A stretch of 64,000 bases of DNA from Nonomuraea guangzhouensis (GCF_019396345.1 NZ_JAHKRM010000027.1:1-64000); one strand, 5' to 3'. Positions 7,069 to 15,810 are shown, counted from the first letter of the stretch. Made by a program: numbers and translations. The notes: a model not told the origin generated them from the sequence alone.

Positions 7069-8427
7069 TCACATGCCGGCGATGAGCTTCTCCACCCGCT
7101 CGTCCACGCTGCGGAACGGGTCCTTGCACAGCACCGTACGCTGGGCCTGGTCGTTCAGCTTGAGATGCACCCAGTCGACGGTGAAGTCGCGCCGCTTCTC
7201 CTGCGCCTTGCTGATGAACTCGCCCCGCAGTCGCGCCCTGGTCGTCTGCGGCGGTACCGACTTCGCCTCGAAGATCTTGATGTCGGACGTCACCCGCTCC
7301 ACCGCGCCGCGGCGCTGTAGCAGGTAGAACAGGCCGCGCTTGCGGTGCACGTCGTGGTAGGCGAGGTCGAGCTGCGCCACCCTCGGCGAGGACAGCGGCA
7401 GGTCGTACTTCTTCCGGTAGCGCTCGATGAGCTGGTATTTTGTCACCCAGTCGATCTCGCGTGCCACCAGGTCGAGGTTGCCGGTGTCGACCGCGCGCAG
7501 CGTGCGCTCCCACAGCTCCAGCACCCGGTGCGCGATCGCATCGCCGCCGCGGCGCTCGACGAAGTCCTTGGCCTTCGACAGGTATTCCTGCTGGATCTCC
7601 AGGCTGGACGCCTCGCGGCCGTTGGCCAGGCGCACCCGGCGCCGTCCGGTCATGTCGTGGGAGACCTCGCGGATGGCCCTGATCGGGTTCTCCAGTGACA
7701 GGTCGCGTATCACGGTGCCCGCCTCGATCATGCGCAGCACCAGGTCGGTGGCGCCGACCTTGAGCAGCATCGTGGTCTCGCTCATGTTGGAGTCGCCGAC
7801 GATGACGTGCAGGCGGCGGAACCGCTCGGCGTCACCGTGCGGCTCGTCACGGGTGTTGATGATCGGCCTGGACCGGGTGGTGGCCGACGACACGCCTTCC
7901 CAGATGTGCTCGGCCCGCTGCGAGACGCAGTAGACCGCGCCGCGCGGCGTCTGCAGCACCTTGCCCGCGCCGCAGATGATCTGCCGGGTGACCAGGAACG
8001 GGATCAGGATATCGGCCAGCCGGCCGAACTCGCCGTGCCGGCCCACACAGTAGTTCTCGTGGCAGCCGTAGGAGTTGCCGGCCGAGTCGGTGTTGTTCTT
8101 GAACAGGTAGATGTCGCCGGCGATGCCCTCTTCGCGCAGCCGCTTCTCGGCGTCGACGAGGAGTCCCTCGAGGATGCGTTCGCCGGCCTTGTCGTGGGTG
8201 ACGAGTTCGATGACGTTGTCGCACTCGGGGGTGGCGTATTCAGGATGGCTGCCCACGTCCAGATACAGGCGGGCGCCGTTGGGCAGGAACACGTTGCTCG
8301 ACCGGCCCCAGGACACGACCCGCCTGAACAGGTAGCGCGCCACTTCGTCCGGGGACAGCCTGCGCTGGCCCCTGAACGTGCAGGTCACGCCGTACTCGTT
8401 CTCCAGGCCGAAGATGCGACGATCCAT
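7069..8427 (-). CDS. pafA: Pup--protein ligase PafA
   Basis: These 452 residues are full length for PafA. The N-terminus MDRRIFGLENEYGVTCTF is diagnostic, followed by the glutamine-synthetase-like ATP/Mg site (GLENEYG; LYLDVGSHPEYATPEC) and the conserved FKNNTDSAGNSYGCHENY block. PafA attaches the prokaryotic ubiquitin-like protein Pup through its C-terminal glutamate to lysines of target proteins, marking them for the actinobacterial proteasome. PafA rather than the deamidase Dop is chosen because of the MDRRIFGLENEYG start and the C-terminal region ending DPFRSVDERVEKLIAGM. The usual partners (pup, prcB, prcA, dop) are absent from both sides: a divergent phosphotransferase gene lies upstream and RidA downstream. 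Confidence 0.95.
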   Translation of the reverse strand: MDRRIFGLENEYGVTCTFRGQRRLSPDEVARYLFRRVVSWGRSSNVFLPNGARLYLDVGSHPEYATPECDNVIELVTHDKAGERILEGLLVDAEKRLREEGIAGDIYLFKNNTDSAGNSYGCHENYCVGRHGEFGRLADILIPFLVTRQIICGAGKVLQTPRGAVYCVSQRAEHIWEGVSSATTRSRPIINTRDEPHGDAERFRRLHVIVGDSNMSETTMLLKVGATDLVLRMIEAGTVIRDLSLENPIRAIREVSHDMTGRRRVRLANGREASSLEIQQEYLSKAKDFVERRGGDAIAHRVLELWERTLRAVDTGNLDLVAREIDWVTKYQLIERYRKKYDLPLSSPRVAQLDLAYHDVHRKRGLFYLLQRRGAVERVTSDIKIFEAKSVPPQTTRARLRGEFISKAQEKRRDFTVDWVHLKLNDQAQRTVLCKDPFRSVDERVEKLIAGM

Positions 8428-8680
8428 TACTTCACGTTACTCCACCATCACGATCTCGCCCAGGTCATCCAGGTGGTCTTGAGGACCTTCTCGTAGCTGT
8501 CATGAACACCTGTTCAGCATGCCCGCCAACGCTGACGTACGACACGGGCAACCGGACACTGAGCGAGAACCCCAGATAACTCGCACTCTGAAATCGAATC
8601 GGTGATGCCAGAGGAATCACAGCGAGATGTTCCGGAGAGCGAGAGCCGCTCCGCCTGCCGCCTCAGTACTGTGACTTCGC

Positions 8681-9577
8681 ATGACCGACACCGAGATCGA
8701 GATCACCGCAGACCTGGTCCGCGACCTGCTGCAGGAGCAACATCCGGACCTTGCGGGGCTGGCCATCCGTGAGGTGGCGGGCGGTTGGGGCAACCAGATG
8801 TGGCGTCTCGGGGACGAGTTGGCCGTGCGCATGCAGCGCATGGACTCCACCCCGGAGCTCCAGCTCAAGGAGCGGCGGTGGCTGCCCGTGCTGGCCCCGC
8901 GCCTGCCGCTCCCGGTGCCGACCCCGGTGCGGTTCGGCGAACCGTCCGAGCGCTTCCCCAAACACTGGACCGTGATGACGTGGGTTCCCGGCGAGCCGCT
9001 GGACCACGGCTCGATCAGCCGCGGTGCCCACGCGGCCGACACGCTGGCGAGCTTCCTCCAGGCGCTCCACGTGGAGGCGCCCGCCGAGGCGCCGATCGCT
9101 ACAGACCGCGGTGCCCATCCCAGGAACTGCACGGACGGCTTCGAGAGCTTCTTCCAGCCCGTTGCCCCCGACGACATCGCTGCCGATGTCCGGGCCGTCT
9201 GGGACGACGCCGTTGCGGCTCACGCGTGGAAGGGCCCGCGGGTGTGGGTGCACGGCGACCTCCATCCCGCGAACGTCGTCGTCTCGGACGGAACGCTCGC
9301 GGGCATCGTCGACTTCGGTGGCCTGTTCGCCGGCGATCCGGCGTGGGACCTCGCCGCCGCATGGGTGCTGCTACCCGCGGGCATGGCCACACGGTTCTTC
9401 GACAGGTACGCGCATGCGGACGAGGCGGCGATCCGGCGCGCCCGCGGGCTGGCCGCCATGAAGAGCCTCTTCCTGATGCTCATGGGGCAGAACGGAGATC
9501 GGGGCCTTCCCGGCGGCAAGCCGCACTGGGGACCTGCGGGCCGGGCGGCACTCGATCGTGTTCTGAAGGGCGCTTGA
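8681..9577 (+). CDS. Aminoglycoside phosphotransferase (APH/choline kinase-like) family protein
   Basis: This 298-residue protein has the APH kinase-like fold. The Brenner motif HGDLHPANVV (H191, catalytic D193, N198) and the metal-binding GIVDFGGLFAGDP (D211) are intact. The N-terminal lobe has VRMQR as the ATP-anchoring lysine strand equivalent, with arginine or glutamine in place of the usual lysine. Family members phosphorylate aminoglycosides, macrolides, choline or homoserine-type alcohols, and the sequence does not fix the substrate. It stands alone, 250 bases divergent from pafA. Antibiotic resistance should not be assumed. Confidence 0.85.
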   Translation: MTDTEIEITADLVRDLLQEQHPDLAGLAIREVAGGWGNQMWRLGDELAVRMQRMDSTPELQLKERRWLPVLAPRLPLPVPTPVRFGEPSERFPKHWTVMTWVPGEPLDHGSISRGAHAADTLASFLQALHVEAPAEAPIATDRGAHPRNCTDGFESFFQPVAPDDIAADVRAVWDDAVAAHAWKGPRVWVHGDLHPANVVVSDGTLAGIVDFGGLFAGDPAWDLAAAWVLLPAGMATRFFDRYAHADEAAIRRARGLAAMKSLFLMLMGQNGDRGLPGGKPHWGPAGRAALDRVLKGA

Positions 9578-9700
9578 CAGCTGATTCTTGAACTTGTTCT
9601 CGATCTTGGTTGACGGCCATGCGGCAACCATGGGACCTCTCAAGTGCCGCGATAACCCGGAAGCGGATCCTGCAACGGAACCGACGACGTCGCAAGATCA

Positions 9701-10153
9701 GTGACAGAGTCGACAAACGTGCAGAGGGGCGTGCCCGATAATCGCCTGGTGAGCTGGGTGGCGAACGTCATGGTGTCGGTTGATGTGATGGACCGGCCCA
9801 ACGTCGAGGCGTTGAGCGAGTGGTTGCGGGCCGAGGCCCCGCGGCGGGACCGGCCAGGAAAGGGATGTGGGTTCCTGGCCGAGACGACCGGCCAGGATTC
9901 GCAGTGGGGTGGCTGGAAGTTCCCCGAGTGCACCGTGTGGGCCGGGGCGCTCAATAACGCTGATCTGCCCGCAGTTCTTGATCGGATCCAGGGCATCGCC
10001 TGGCGATCCCCGAACGCCGTCCAGCTGTTCCTGATGGATCAAGAGGAGTCGTTCTTCCGGGTGTGGATGCTGAGGGACGGCACGCTGCAGCAGTATGCGC
10101 CCACGCTCCCCGACGAGGAGGACAAGGACTTCTTCCCTGGCGACTACGGGTGA
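9701..10153 (+). CDS. Hypothetical protein, 150 aa
   Basis: The family is not recognised. The protein is soluble, with an alternating pattern that suggests a small alpha/beta sandwich (VMVSVDVMDRPNVEALSEWL, PECTVWAGALNNADLPAVLD, AVQLFLMDQEESFFRVWML) and an acidic C-terminus (DEEDKDFFPGDYG). Such single-domain proteins are scattered in actinomycetes, often near toxins or immunity genes, but nothing here shows a role. The start is uncertain: several GTG codons occur (9701, 9731, 9746 region) and none has a clear ribosome-binding site. Confidence 0.6.
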   Translation: MTESTNVQRGVPDNRLVSWVANVMVSVDVMDRPNVEALSEWLRAEAPRRDRPGKGCGFLAETTGQDSQWGGWKFPECTVWAGALNNADLPAVLDRIQGIAWRSPNAVQLFLMDQEESFFRVWMLRDGTLQQYAPTLPDEEDKDFFPGDYG

Positions 10154-10325
10154 TTTCGGGCAACTGTGTGGAGGCGGTCTGGGCCCGTTCGGAGGTGGTG
10201 GCGCAGGCCGCGATCATGCCATTCCCGGTCGGGCCAGTGGTGTCGCGGTCGGTGGGGAAGTCGGCGGGTGCAGGTAGGCGCGTAGCCGCCACCGCGAGCG
10301 CGACCGCGACCGCGATGTGCGTTCT

Positions 10326-10373
10326 GCCAACTCCGGGACGAGCAACAAGGCCTTCAGCATGCCCGGAGTTGGC
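10326..10373. terminator. Bidirectional hairpin between convergent genes
   Basis: GCCAACTCCGGG (10326-10337) and CCCGGAGTTGGC (10362-10373) form a perfect 12-bp inverted repeat with a 24-base loop. It lies between the convergent 150-aa hypothetical gene and the DHFR-like gene. There is no T-run, so it would act as an actinobacterial I-shaped terminator. The rest of 10154-10383 shows no coding potential. Confidence 0.55.
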
Positions 10374-10383
10374 TCCTGGTCGG

Positions 10384-10938
10384 TCAGGGTCGCACGTAGC
10401 GCCGGAACATGATTCCTGAGGCGAAGGAACGGTGCTCGACCAGGCGCAGCCGCAGTACTTCTCGCACAGGCAGGTACGGCTTGCCGCCTCCGACGATCAC
10501 GGGGAGCGCGTACACCCAGAACTCGTCGATCAGGTCCAGCAGGGAGGTGGCCAACTCGGGGCCGCCGAGTTGGAGGGTGCCGTCGATCTCCTGCTTGAGG
10601 CGCGTCACCACGGACACGGCGTCCTTGCGACGGACGATCGTGACCTGTTCGGGGACGGTCTGGAGGGTGTCGGAGAAGACGTATCGCGGCGTCTCCTTGT
10701 AGAGCTGGGCGAACTCCCGCTCGACGGCCGGGGCGCCTTCCTTGCCGAGGTCCTGCGTCCAGGGCTTTTCCATCGCCTCATACAGCCGTCGCCCGAACAG
10801 GAACGCCGCGGTCCGGCGAACATGCTCGTTCGCCGCCTGCTGAAAGTCCTCGTCCGGGTCCATGAAGTCCATGCCACCGTCGCGATTCTCGATGTAGCCG
10901 TCGATCGAGGTGTTCATCCAGTAGATGACCTTGCCCAT
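10384..10938 (-). CDS. Dihydrofolate reductase family protein (RibD C-terminal-like)
   Basis: The 184 residues begin MGKVIYWMNTSIDGYIEN, the usual opening of the RibD_C/DHFR-like family (…xxSLDGxIa). FLFGRRLYEAME, KYVFSDTLQ-like YVFSDTLQTVP, LGGPELATSLLDLIDE and PVIVGGGKPYL follow in the order expected for the NADPH-binding fold. These stand-alone proteins are presumed reductases, but their physiological substrate is generally unknown. A strong ribosome-binding site (GGAGGAGCTC) directly precedes the ATG at 10938. Confidence 0.88.
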   Translation of the reverse strand: MGKVIYWMNTSIDGYIENRDGGMDFMDPDEDFQQAANEHVRRTAAFLFGRRLYEAMEKPWTQDLGKEGAPAVEREFAQLYKETPRYVFSDTLQTVPEQVTIVRRKDAVSVVTRLKQEIDGTLQLGGPELATSLLDLIDEFWVYALPVIVGGGKPYLPVREVLRLRLVEHRSFASGIMFRRYVRP

Positions 10939-11018
10939 GAGCTCCTCCTTGGTCGTAGCGGTTGTCCAGAGTGAGACCTGGTGGAGCGCCGAAACTCATC
11001 GCAGGCAGGGCGACCAAA

Positions 11019-11190
11019 CTATCCTTTTCCAAATGGACTGGGGTCGTGCCGGACGGCCAGGCCGCTCAGTAGGGATTCCAGGCCGAAGGTGAAGCGGCCT
11101 TCCGGGACGTCGGTGTCGTTGTGGCCGGTGTTTCCGGTCGAGATCGAGCTGAGTGTGAGCCGCATCAGGCTCTGTACGCGCGAACGGGTC
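11019..11190 (-). pseudogene. TetR-family regulator C-terminal stub
   Basis: The minus-strand frame ending at TAG 11019-11021 reads LMRLTLSSISTGNTGHND, then PEGRFTFGLESLLSGLAV. This resembles the last helices of TetR/AcrR proteins (…RFEFGLDRLLDGL…). The HTH domain is absent and no start codon with a ribosome-binding site is present upstream, so it is best read as the tail of a deleted gene. The remainder of 10939-11284 holds nothing else recognisable. Confidence 0.35.
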
Positions 11191-11284
11191 GCCGACCTGC
11201 CACAGCCTTGGGCGTAACAACAGGCGAGAGGGAAGATCGTGATTCTCTCGGCTCGGCTCGGGGCCAGGAAGTACTGTCGCGGGC

Positions 11285-11932
11285 ATGGTCGAACACGATG
11301 CCCTCAGTGTCACCCGCGAGGCTTACGACGATGCTGCCTCCACCTATGCGCAGCTGTTCCGCGACTCGCTGCGTGACAGTCCTCTGGACCGCGCGATCTT
11401 GGGTGCCTTCGCCGAGGTCGTGCGTGCGAGTGGGGACGGTCAGGTCGCGGATTTGGGGTGTGGGCCTGGCCATATCACCGCTTATCTGGACGAGCTGGGG
11501 CTGGCGGCGTTTGGTGTTGATGCCTCTCCAGCGATGATCAAGTTGGCTCGAGAGGCCTATCCGGGCTTGCGGTTCGATGTGGGCTCGATGACCGCGTTGA
11601 ACATCGCTGACGGCGTGCTGGGCGGCGTACTCTCACGTTGGTCCGTCATCCACACTCCGCCGCGGGAACTTCCGGTCATCCTGGCGGAGTTCCATCGCGT
11701 GCTGGCACCTGGCGGCCACCTTCTGATCGGCTTTTCGGCAAGCGAGGATCCGGATCACCCGACGCAGGTCTTCGATCACGCGGTCGCGCCGGCCTATCGG
11801 TGGTGGCCTGATCACCTCGCCGCGCTGCTGCGCACGTCCGGGTTGGCCGAGGTTGCCCGGATGGTACGCGAGCCCCAGCCCACTGACCGAAGGCAGTTCC
11901 AGGAGATTCACCTGCTCGCCCGCAAAGGCTAG
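11285..11932 (+). CDS. Class I SAM-dependent methyltransferase
   Basis: This 215-residue protein has a Rossmann-type methyltransferase core: VADLGCGPGHITAYL is motif I (SAM glycine loop), AFGVDASPAMIKLAR motif II, FDVGSMTALNIAD motif III, and EFHRVLAPGGHLLIGF the post-motif region. The N-terminal VTREAYDDAASTYAQLF resembles ubiquinone/menaquinone-methyltransferase-like UbiE-group proteins of unknown substrate. It is monocistronic, with terminator-less spacing to both neighbours. The target molecule cannot be deduced. Confidence 0.85.
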   Translation: MVEHDALSVTREAYDDAASTYAQLFRDSLRDSPLDRAILGAFAEVVRASGDGQVADLGCGPGHITAYLDELGLAAFGVDASPAMIKLAREAYPGLRFDVGSMTALNIADGVLGGVLSRWSVIHTPPRELPVILAEFHRVLAPGGHLLIGFSASEDPDHPTQVFDHAVAPAYRWWPDHLAALLRTSGLAEVARMVREPQPTDRRQFQEIHLLARKG

Positions 11933-12057
11933 AAAGGGTTCTGTCCGCGAGTCCCGCGGCCCGCATGGCGCCGGCATCGGGTCGCGGGATCGTATGGCTC
12001 AACGGCACCCATAGGCAGACGCCGCCGTGGCGGCAGCTCGTCGTCGAGACGGCAGGT

Positions 12058-12642
12058 CTAGGTCGGATCGGCGCTCTCACCGAAGTGCGGCAGGACCATC
12101 TCGACCAGTGCGGTGACGTCGGCGTCGACCATCGGCTCGCCCGTCATGCCCATCCGGTGGAGCAAGGTTCCGACGACGACGTCGATGAAGAACAGGACCC
12201 GGTCGTCCGGCTCGCCGAGCGCGTCCTGGAGCGCGAGCCGGTACGGGTCCTGCAACCGCGAGGACAGCACCTCGCGCAGGGCCGGATCGCTGACGGCGTC
12301 ACTGAACACGCCCGCGAACGCGTCGCCCACCCCGGGTTCGCCGATCTTCGCCGCGATCCAGCGGATGGCCGAGGTCATGAGCTCGGCCCGGCTGGTGCCC
12401 TCCAGCGGCACCGGGCCGAACGCGTCCAGCAGGCAGTCCACGATCAACGCGCCCTTCGACGGCCAGCGCCGGTAGATCGTCGTCTTCGCGACGCCGGCCA
12501 CCGCGGCGATGCGGTCGACGGTGGCACGCGCGTAGCCGAGCTCGTGGACCGTACTCAGCGTGGCGGCGAAGACCACGGCGTGGACACCGGAGCGCGGGCG
12601 ACCGGGTGATCTGGCGGATGTGGTCGCTGGGGTCATGCCCAC
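12058..12642 (-). CDS. TetR/AcrR family transcriptional regulator
   Basis: These 194 residues carry an N-terminal helix-turn-helix: ATVDRIAAVAGVAKTTIYRRWPSKGALI, with the classic AGVxKxTIYRRWxSK recognition segment. The C-terminal ligand domain resembles the TetR_C group that includes VGTLLHRMGMTGEPM. The gene is divergent from the esterase gene at 12705, with 62 bases between the start codons containing an inverted repeat, so it probably represses the esterase and itself. ATG at 12640-12642 or, two codons inside, 12634-12636 are both possible starts. Confidence 0.9.
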   Translation of the reverse strand: MGMTPATTSARSPGRPRSGVHAVVFAATLSTVHELGYARATVDRIAAVAGVAKTTIYRRWPSKGALIVDCLLDAFGPVPLEGTSRAELMTSAIRWIAAKIGEPGVGDAFAGVFSDAVSDPALREVLSSRLQDPYRLALQDALGEPDDRVLFFIDVVVGTLLHRMGMTGEPMVDADVTALVEMVLPHFGESADPT

Positions 12643-12667
12643 ACCCTAACCGCTTGCGCTACCATCG

Positions 12668-12689
12668 GTATCGATACTTGAGGTATCGA
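12668..12689. promoter_or_regulatory. Probable operator of the divergent TetR/esterase pair
   Basis: TCGATAC (12671-12677) and GTATCGA (12683-12689) are perfect inverted arms around TTGAG, and the left arm is itself within the 10-bp palindrome GTATCGATAC (12668-12677). The site lies between the TetR start (12642) and the esterase start (12705), where a TetR dimer would block both promoters. Confidence 0.6.
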
Positions 12690-12704
12690 AACTAGGGAGA
12701 ACGC

Positions 12705-13709
12705 ATGAGCGAGGTCATGGACACGGAGCGGCCGCCGCTGGGCATCCGGTTGATGAGTGCCCTGGGAAAGGAGCCGGACTGGCTGGCGATGACGGCCGAG
12801 GAGCTGGTCCTCCTGCGCGACACGGTCAACCGCAAGCGGGCGTCCCGTCTGGCACGGCTGATCCTCGGGTTTCCGGACCGCGCCGCCACGATCGAGTGGC
12901 AGGAAGTGGCCCTGCCTGGCCGCAGGATCAAGGTCCGGGTGTCCCGGCCCTCAACCGGGCGCGAAGGCGCCGACCGGGCCGGCCTGCCACTCGTGCTCCA
13001 CGTGCACGGAGGCGGGTTCGTGGGCACGGCGGTGCAGAGCGACTGGGTGAACAGCCACCTCGCCGCGCGACTGCCCGCGGTCGTCGTCTCGGTCGAGCAC
13101 CGTCTCCTCGACGCGGAGACGCCGCTGTCGGCGGCCGTCGACGACGGCTGGGACGTGCTCCAGCACGTGGTACGGCACGCCGCGCAGTGGGGAGTCGACC
13201 CGGCACGGACCGCCGTCTTCGGTGAGAGCACCGGCGCGATGGTCACCGCCCTGGCCGCGATCCGGGCCAGAGACTCCGGCCTGCCCCTGCGCGCGCAGGT
13301 GCTGGCCAACGCCCCTGCCGACCTGACCTCGACGGGGTTCGAGCACGCCTCGATGAAGCGGCACGCCGACAGCCCGATGCTCACCATGACGCAGATGCGG
13401 CTGTTCCAGCGGTTCGCCGTGCCGCCGGGAACGGATCCTCGCGCGCTGTCGCCGCTGTACGCCGACGACCTGGGCGGGCTGGCGCCGGCCCTCGTGCTGG
13501 TGCCCACCATCGACCCGGTGGCCGACCACGGACGCTGTTACGCCGAACGACTGCGTGCGGCCGGGACGCCCGTGCGGCTCACCGAATATCCCGGGGCGAC
13601 GCACGCGTTCCTCAGCATGCCGGGCGTGGTGCCGCAGGCGAAGGCCGCGCGGGCGGAGATCGTCGAGTTCCTCCGGGACACCATGTCGAATGTCCGTGTC
13701 GTTCCGTAG
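12705..13709 (+). CDS. Alpha/beta hydrolase, hormone-sensitive-lipase (HSL) family esterase
   Basis: The 334 residues contain the HSL oxyanion-hole motif HGGGF (101-105), the nucleophile elbow GESTG with Ser175 (most relatives have GDSAG), Asp270 (VPTIDPVAD) and His300 (GATHAF), giving a complete catalytic triad in the proper order. An N-terminal cap of about 70 residues is present. It likely hydrolyses short-chain esters. The TetR gene is divergent, and the palindrome between them suggests induction by a small ester or its product. GGGAGA precedes the ATG by about 6 bases. The LRR gene follows after 11 bases. Confidence 0.88.
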   Translation: MSEVMDTERPPLGIRLMSALGKEPDWLAMTAEELVLLRDTVNRKRASRLARLILGFPDRAATIEWQEVALPGRRIKVRVSRPSTGREGADRAGLPLVLHVHGGGFVGTAVQSDWVNSHLAARLPAVVVSVEHRLLDAETPLSAAVDDGWDVLQHVVRHAAQWGVDPARTAVFGESTGAMVTALAAIRARDSGLPLRAQVLANAPADLTSTGFEHASMKRHADSPMLTMTQMRLFQRFAVPPGTDPRALSPLYADDLGGLAPALVLVPTIDPVADHGRCYAERLRAAGTPVRLTEYPGATHAFLSMPGVVPQAKAARAEIVEFLRDTMSNVRVVP

Positions 13710-13720
13710 GGTGCCGTGTC

Positions 13721-15076
13721 ATGACTTCCTCCCCGGGATCGCCAGACCTGGCTGCCCAGCGCGCCAAGCTGACGTCCGCATCCCCCGAGCGCGCCTGGAA
13801 ATCTGTCCGGCAGCTCGTCCTCGACGGCCGGGGCGACGCCCTCGCGTTGGCCGTCGAGTTCGCCGAGATCGCGGAGCCTTCCACCGACAAGCTGCTCAAG
13901 CTCTGGTCGCAGGCCCCCGACCCGGATGCTTTCGCCGCGTGCCTTCTCGCCCCCGCCTTCGCCGATGAAGGACGTACCGAACTGAAACTCCGCAGGCGTG
14001 ACTCCCTCACCGGCCTGCGGCACCTGACGACGCTGCGGACACTGCGCCTGGACCACTGCGCGAGCCTGACAGACCTTTCCGAGCTCGCCGCACTGACCGG
14101 GCTGACCGGGCTCGAGATGGACGGTTGCGCGGCCGTCACCGACCTCGCGCCGCTCGCCGGGCTCGCCGCACTGGAGACTCTCAGCCTCCAGAGCTGTCGC
14201 GGGATATCCGACATCTCCGCGCTGCTCGGTCTGCGTCGCCTCCGCCGGCTCGACCTGCACGGTAGCGGGGTGAGCAGTGTCGAAGGCGTCGGCGAGGCCT
14301 TCCCGGAGTTGACGTACCTCGGCCTCGACAACTGCCGGTCCATCGAGGACGTACGTGCGCTGTCCGGGCTACGCCGCCTGACCGAGCTGGATCTGACCGG
14401 TACCAAAATCAGGACCATCGCCGGGCTGCGCGACCTCGAATCCGTCACCGAACTGACCATGCACTGCGCCCGCCTGACCAGCCTCGACGGCATCGACGCC
14501 ATGCCTGGGCTGCGCACGCTGTGGCTCAACGGCTGCACGAACCTGAAAAGCCTGGACGGCCTCGGCCACCACCCCCACCTCACGACACTCGGTCTGCCAG
14601 GCTCGTCGCTCCCGGATCTGCGCCCGCTGTCGCGACTGCCCGCCCTGACCGCGGTCACCATCGAGGGATTCCAGAAGCTCACCTCGCTCGACGGGCTCGA
14701 AGGGCACCCATCGATCACCGAAGTCAACCTGTGCTATGCGCTGGACCTGCGGGACTTCTCCGCTCTCGGCCACATGCCCGCACTGCGTACGCTGACCCTC
14801 CAAGGTCTGGACCAGATCAACGACCTCACCCCGTTCTCGGGGTTGTGGCAGCTGGAGCTTCTCAGCGTGGCGTACGCCGATCAGCTGTGGACCCTGGGCG
14901 CACCCGAGGACCTCCCCGCGCTGCGCACTCTTGAGCTGTACAACTGCCCCTCGCTGATCGACCTGGGGACGATCATCGACCTGCCGGGCCTCAAGGAGGT
15001 CGAGGTGCATGAATGCCGTGCGCTGCCGTCCGCCGTCATCTCCGGCCTGCGCGCCCGGGGCCTCCTCACCAACTGA
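13721..15076 (+). CDS. Leucine-rich-repeat protein (internalin-like 21-23-residue repeats)
   Basis: The 451 residues are almost wholly composed of about 15 LRR units from residue 100 to the end, with the pattern LxxLxxLxLxxCxxLxDLxxL (for example LTGLTGLEMDGCAAVTDLAP). The first 85 residues form a helical N-cap (ERAWKSVRQLVLDGRG...). There is no signal peptide or membrane helix, so it is cytosolic. Such bacterial LRR proteins are protein-interaction scaffolds; no enzymatic domain is attached. It begins 11 bases after the esterase and may be co-transcribed with it. Function unknown. Confidence 0.85.
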   Translation: MTSSPGSPDLAAQRAKLTSASPERAWKSVRQLVLDGRGDALALAVEFAEIAEPSTDKLLKLWSQAPDPDAFAACLLAPAFADEGRTELKLRRRDSLTGLRHLTTLRTLRLDHCASLTDLSELAALTGLTGLEMDGCAAVTDLAPLAGLAALETLSLQSCRGISDISALLGLRRLRRLDLHGSGVSSVEGVGEAFPELTYLGLDNCRSIEDVRALSGLRRLTELDLTGTKIRTIAGLRDLESVTELTMHCARLTSLDGIDAMPGLRTLWLNGCTNLKSLDGLGHHPHLTTLGLPGSSLPDLRPLSRLPALTAVTIEGFQKLTSLDGLEGHPSITEVNLCYALDLRDFSALGHMPALRTLTLQGLDQINDLTPFSGLWQLELLSVAYADQLWTLGAPEDLPALRTLELYNCPSLIDLGTIIDLPGLKEVEVHECRALPSAVISGLRARGLLTN

Positions 15077-15127
15077 GGATCGCAGGATCGGCCGACCAGC
15101 GGGGCCCATGTTCGGCAGGATGATCAC

Positions 15128-15730
15128 ATGACAGTGAAGGACGGAAAGCGGTGGAACCACAACATCCACTACCATCCCCACATCCTGCGCGCGGTCCCTG
15201 ATGGTGCCCAGTGCGCCCTCGATATCGGCTGCGGCGAGGGCATGCTCGCCCGCGCACTCCGGCAGGCCGTGCCGCATGTCACCGGCATCGACCTTGACGC
15301 GACCAGCATCGGCCAAGCCCGCGAGTACCCGGACGACGTCGACTATCTACTCGGCGACTTCCTCACTCACCCCTTCGAGCCCGCCTCGTTCGACGTCATC
15401 GCCTCGGTGGCCACTCTGCATCACATGGACGCCGCCACCGGGTTGGCCCGCATGCGCGACCTGCTGCGCCCCGGCGGCGTCCTGGCCATCGTCGGCTTGG
15501 CCCGCAGCACGATGCCCAACGACCTGCCGCGCGACCTGGCCGGCGTCGTCGTCGGCACCCTCCACCGCGCCGCGAAGGGCCGCTGGCAGCATCCGTCCCC
15601 TACGGTGTGGCCGCCGCCGGTGACGTACCCGCAGATGCGGGCGCTGGCGACAGAGATCCTGCCCGGCTCCGAGTACCGCCGTCATCTCCTGTTGCGTTAC
15701 AGCATCATCTGGCGCAAGCCGCAGGACTGA
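15128..15730 (+). CDS. Class I SAM-dependent methyltransferase
   Basis: The 200 residues include ALDIGCGEGMLARALRQ (SAM loop), VTGIDLDATSIGQAR (acidic ribose-binding residue), DYLLGDFL, FDVIASVATLHHMD, and MRDLLRPGGVLAIVGL, all standard motifs. The N-terminal WNHNIHYHPHILRAVPDGA is typical of a subgroup of actinobacterial methyltransferases with unknown acceptor. It lies 51 bases after the LRR gene and is followed by a strong hairpin terminator. Confidence 0.88.
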   Translation: MTVKDGKRWNHNIHYHPHILRAVPDGAQCALDIGCGEGMLARALRQAVPHVTGIDLDATSIGQAREYPDDVDYLLGDFLTHPFEPASFDVIASVATLHHMDAATGLARMRDLLRPGGVLAIVGLARSTMPNDLPRDLAGVVVGTLHRAAKGRWQHPSPTVWPPPVTYPQMRALATEILPGSEYRRHLLLRYSIIWRKPQD

Positions 15731-15769
15731 GCAAGCCGCCGCCGGACCAGCCACCTGATGGCCGGGTCC

Positions 15770-15810
15770 CGAAGGCCCCCCTTGGTGCGGGATGGCCCGA
15801 GGGGGCTTCG
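15770..15810 (+). terminator. Hairpin terminator after the methyltransferase gene
   Basis: CGAAGGCCCCC (15770-15780) pairs with GGGGGCTTCG (15801-15810) with one bulged G, followed by TCGGGG. It sits 40 bases after the methyltransferase stop. Confidence 0.6.

Noticed and set aside
8428..8680. Remnant of a proteasome gene (prcA end) upstream of pafA
   Set aside because: The minus-strand frames give no recognisable prcA tail; the interval is more simply the divergent promoter region.
8681..9577. Aminoglycoside resistance determinant
   Set aside because: Only the general APH fold is supported; the family includes many metabolic kinases and there is no resistance context.
10290..10320. GCGACCGCGACCGCGA-type short repeat
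   Set aside because: Only about three imperfect hexamers in a GC-rich non-coding stretch; within chance for this composition.
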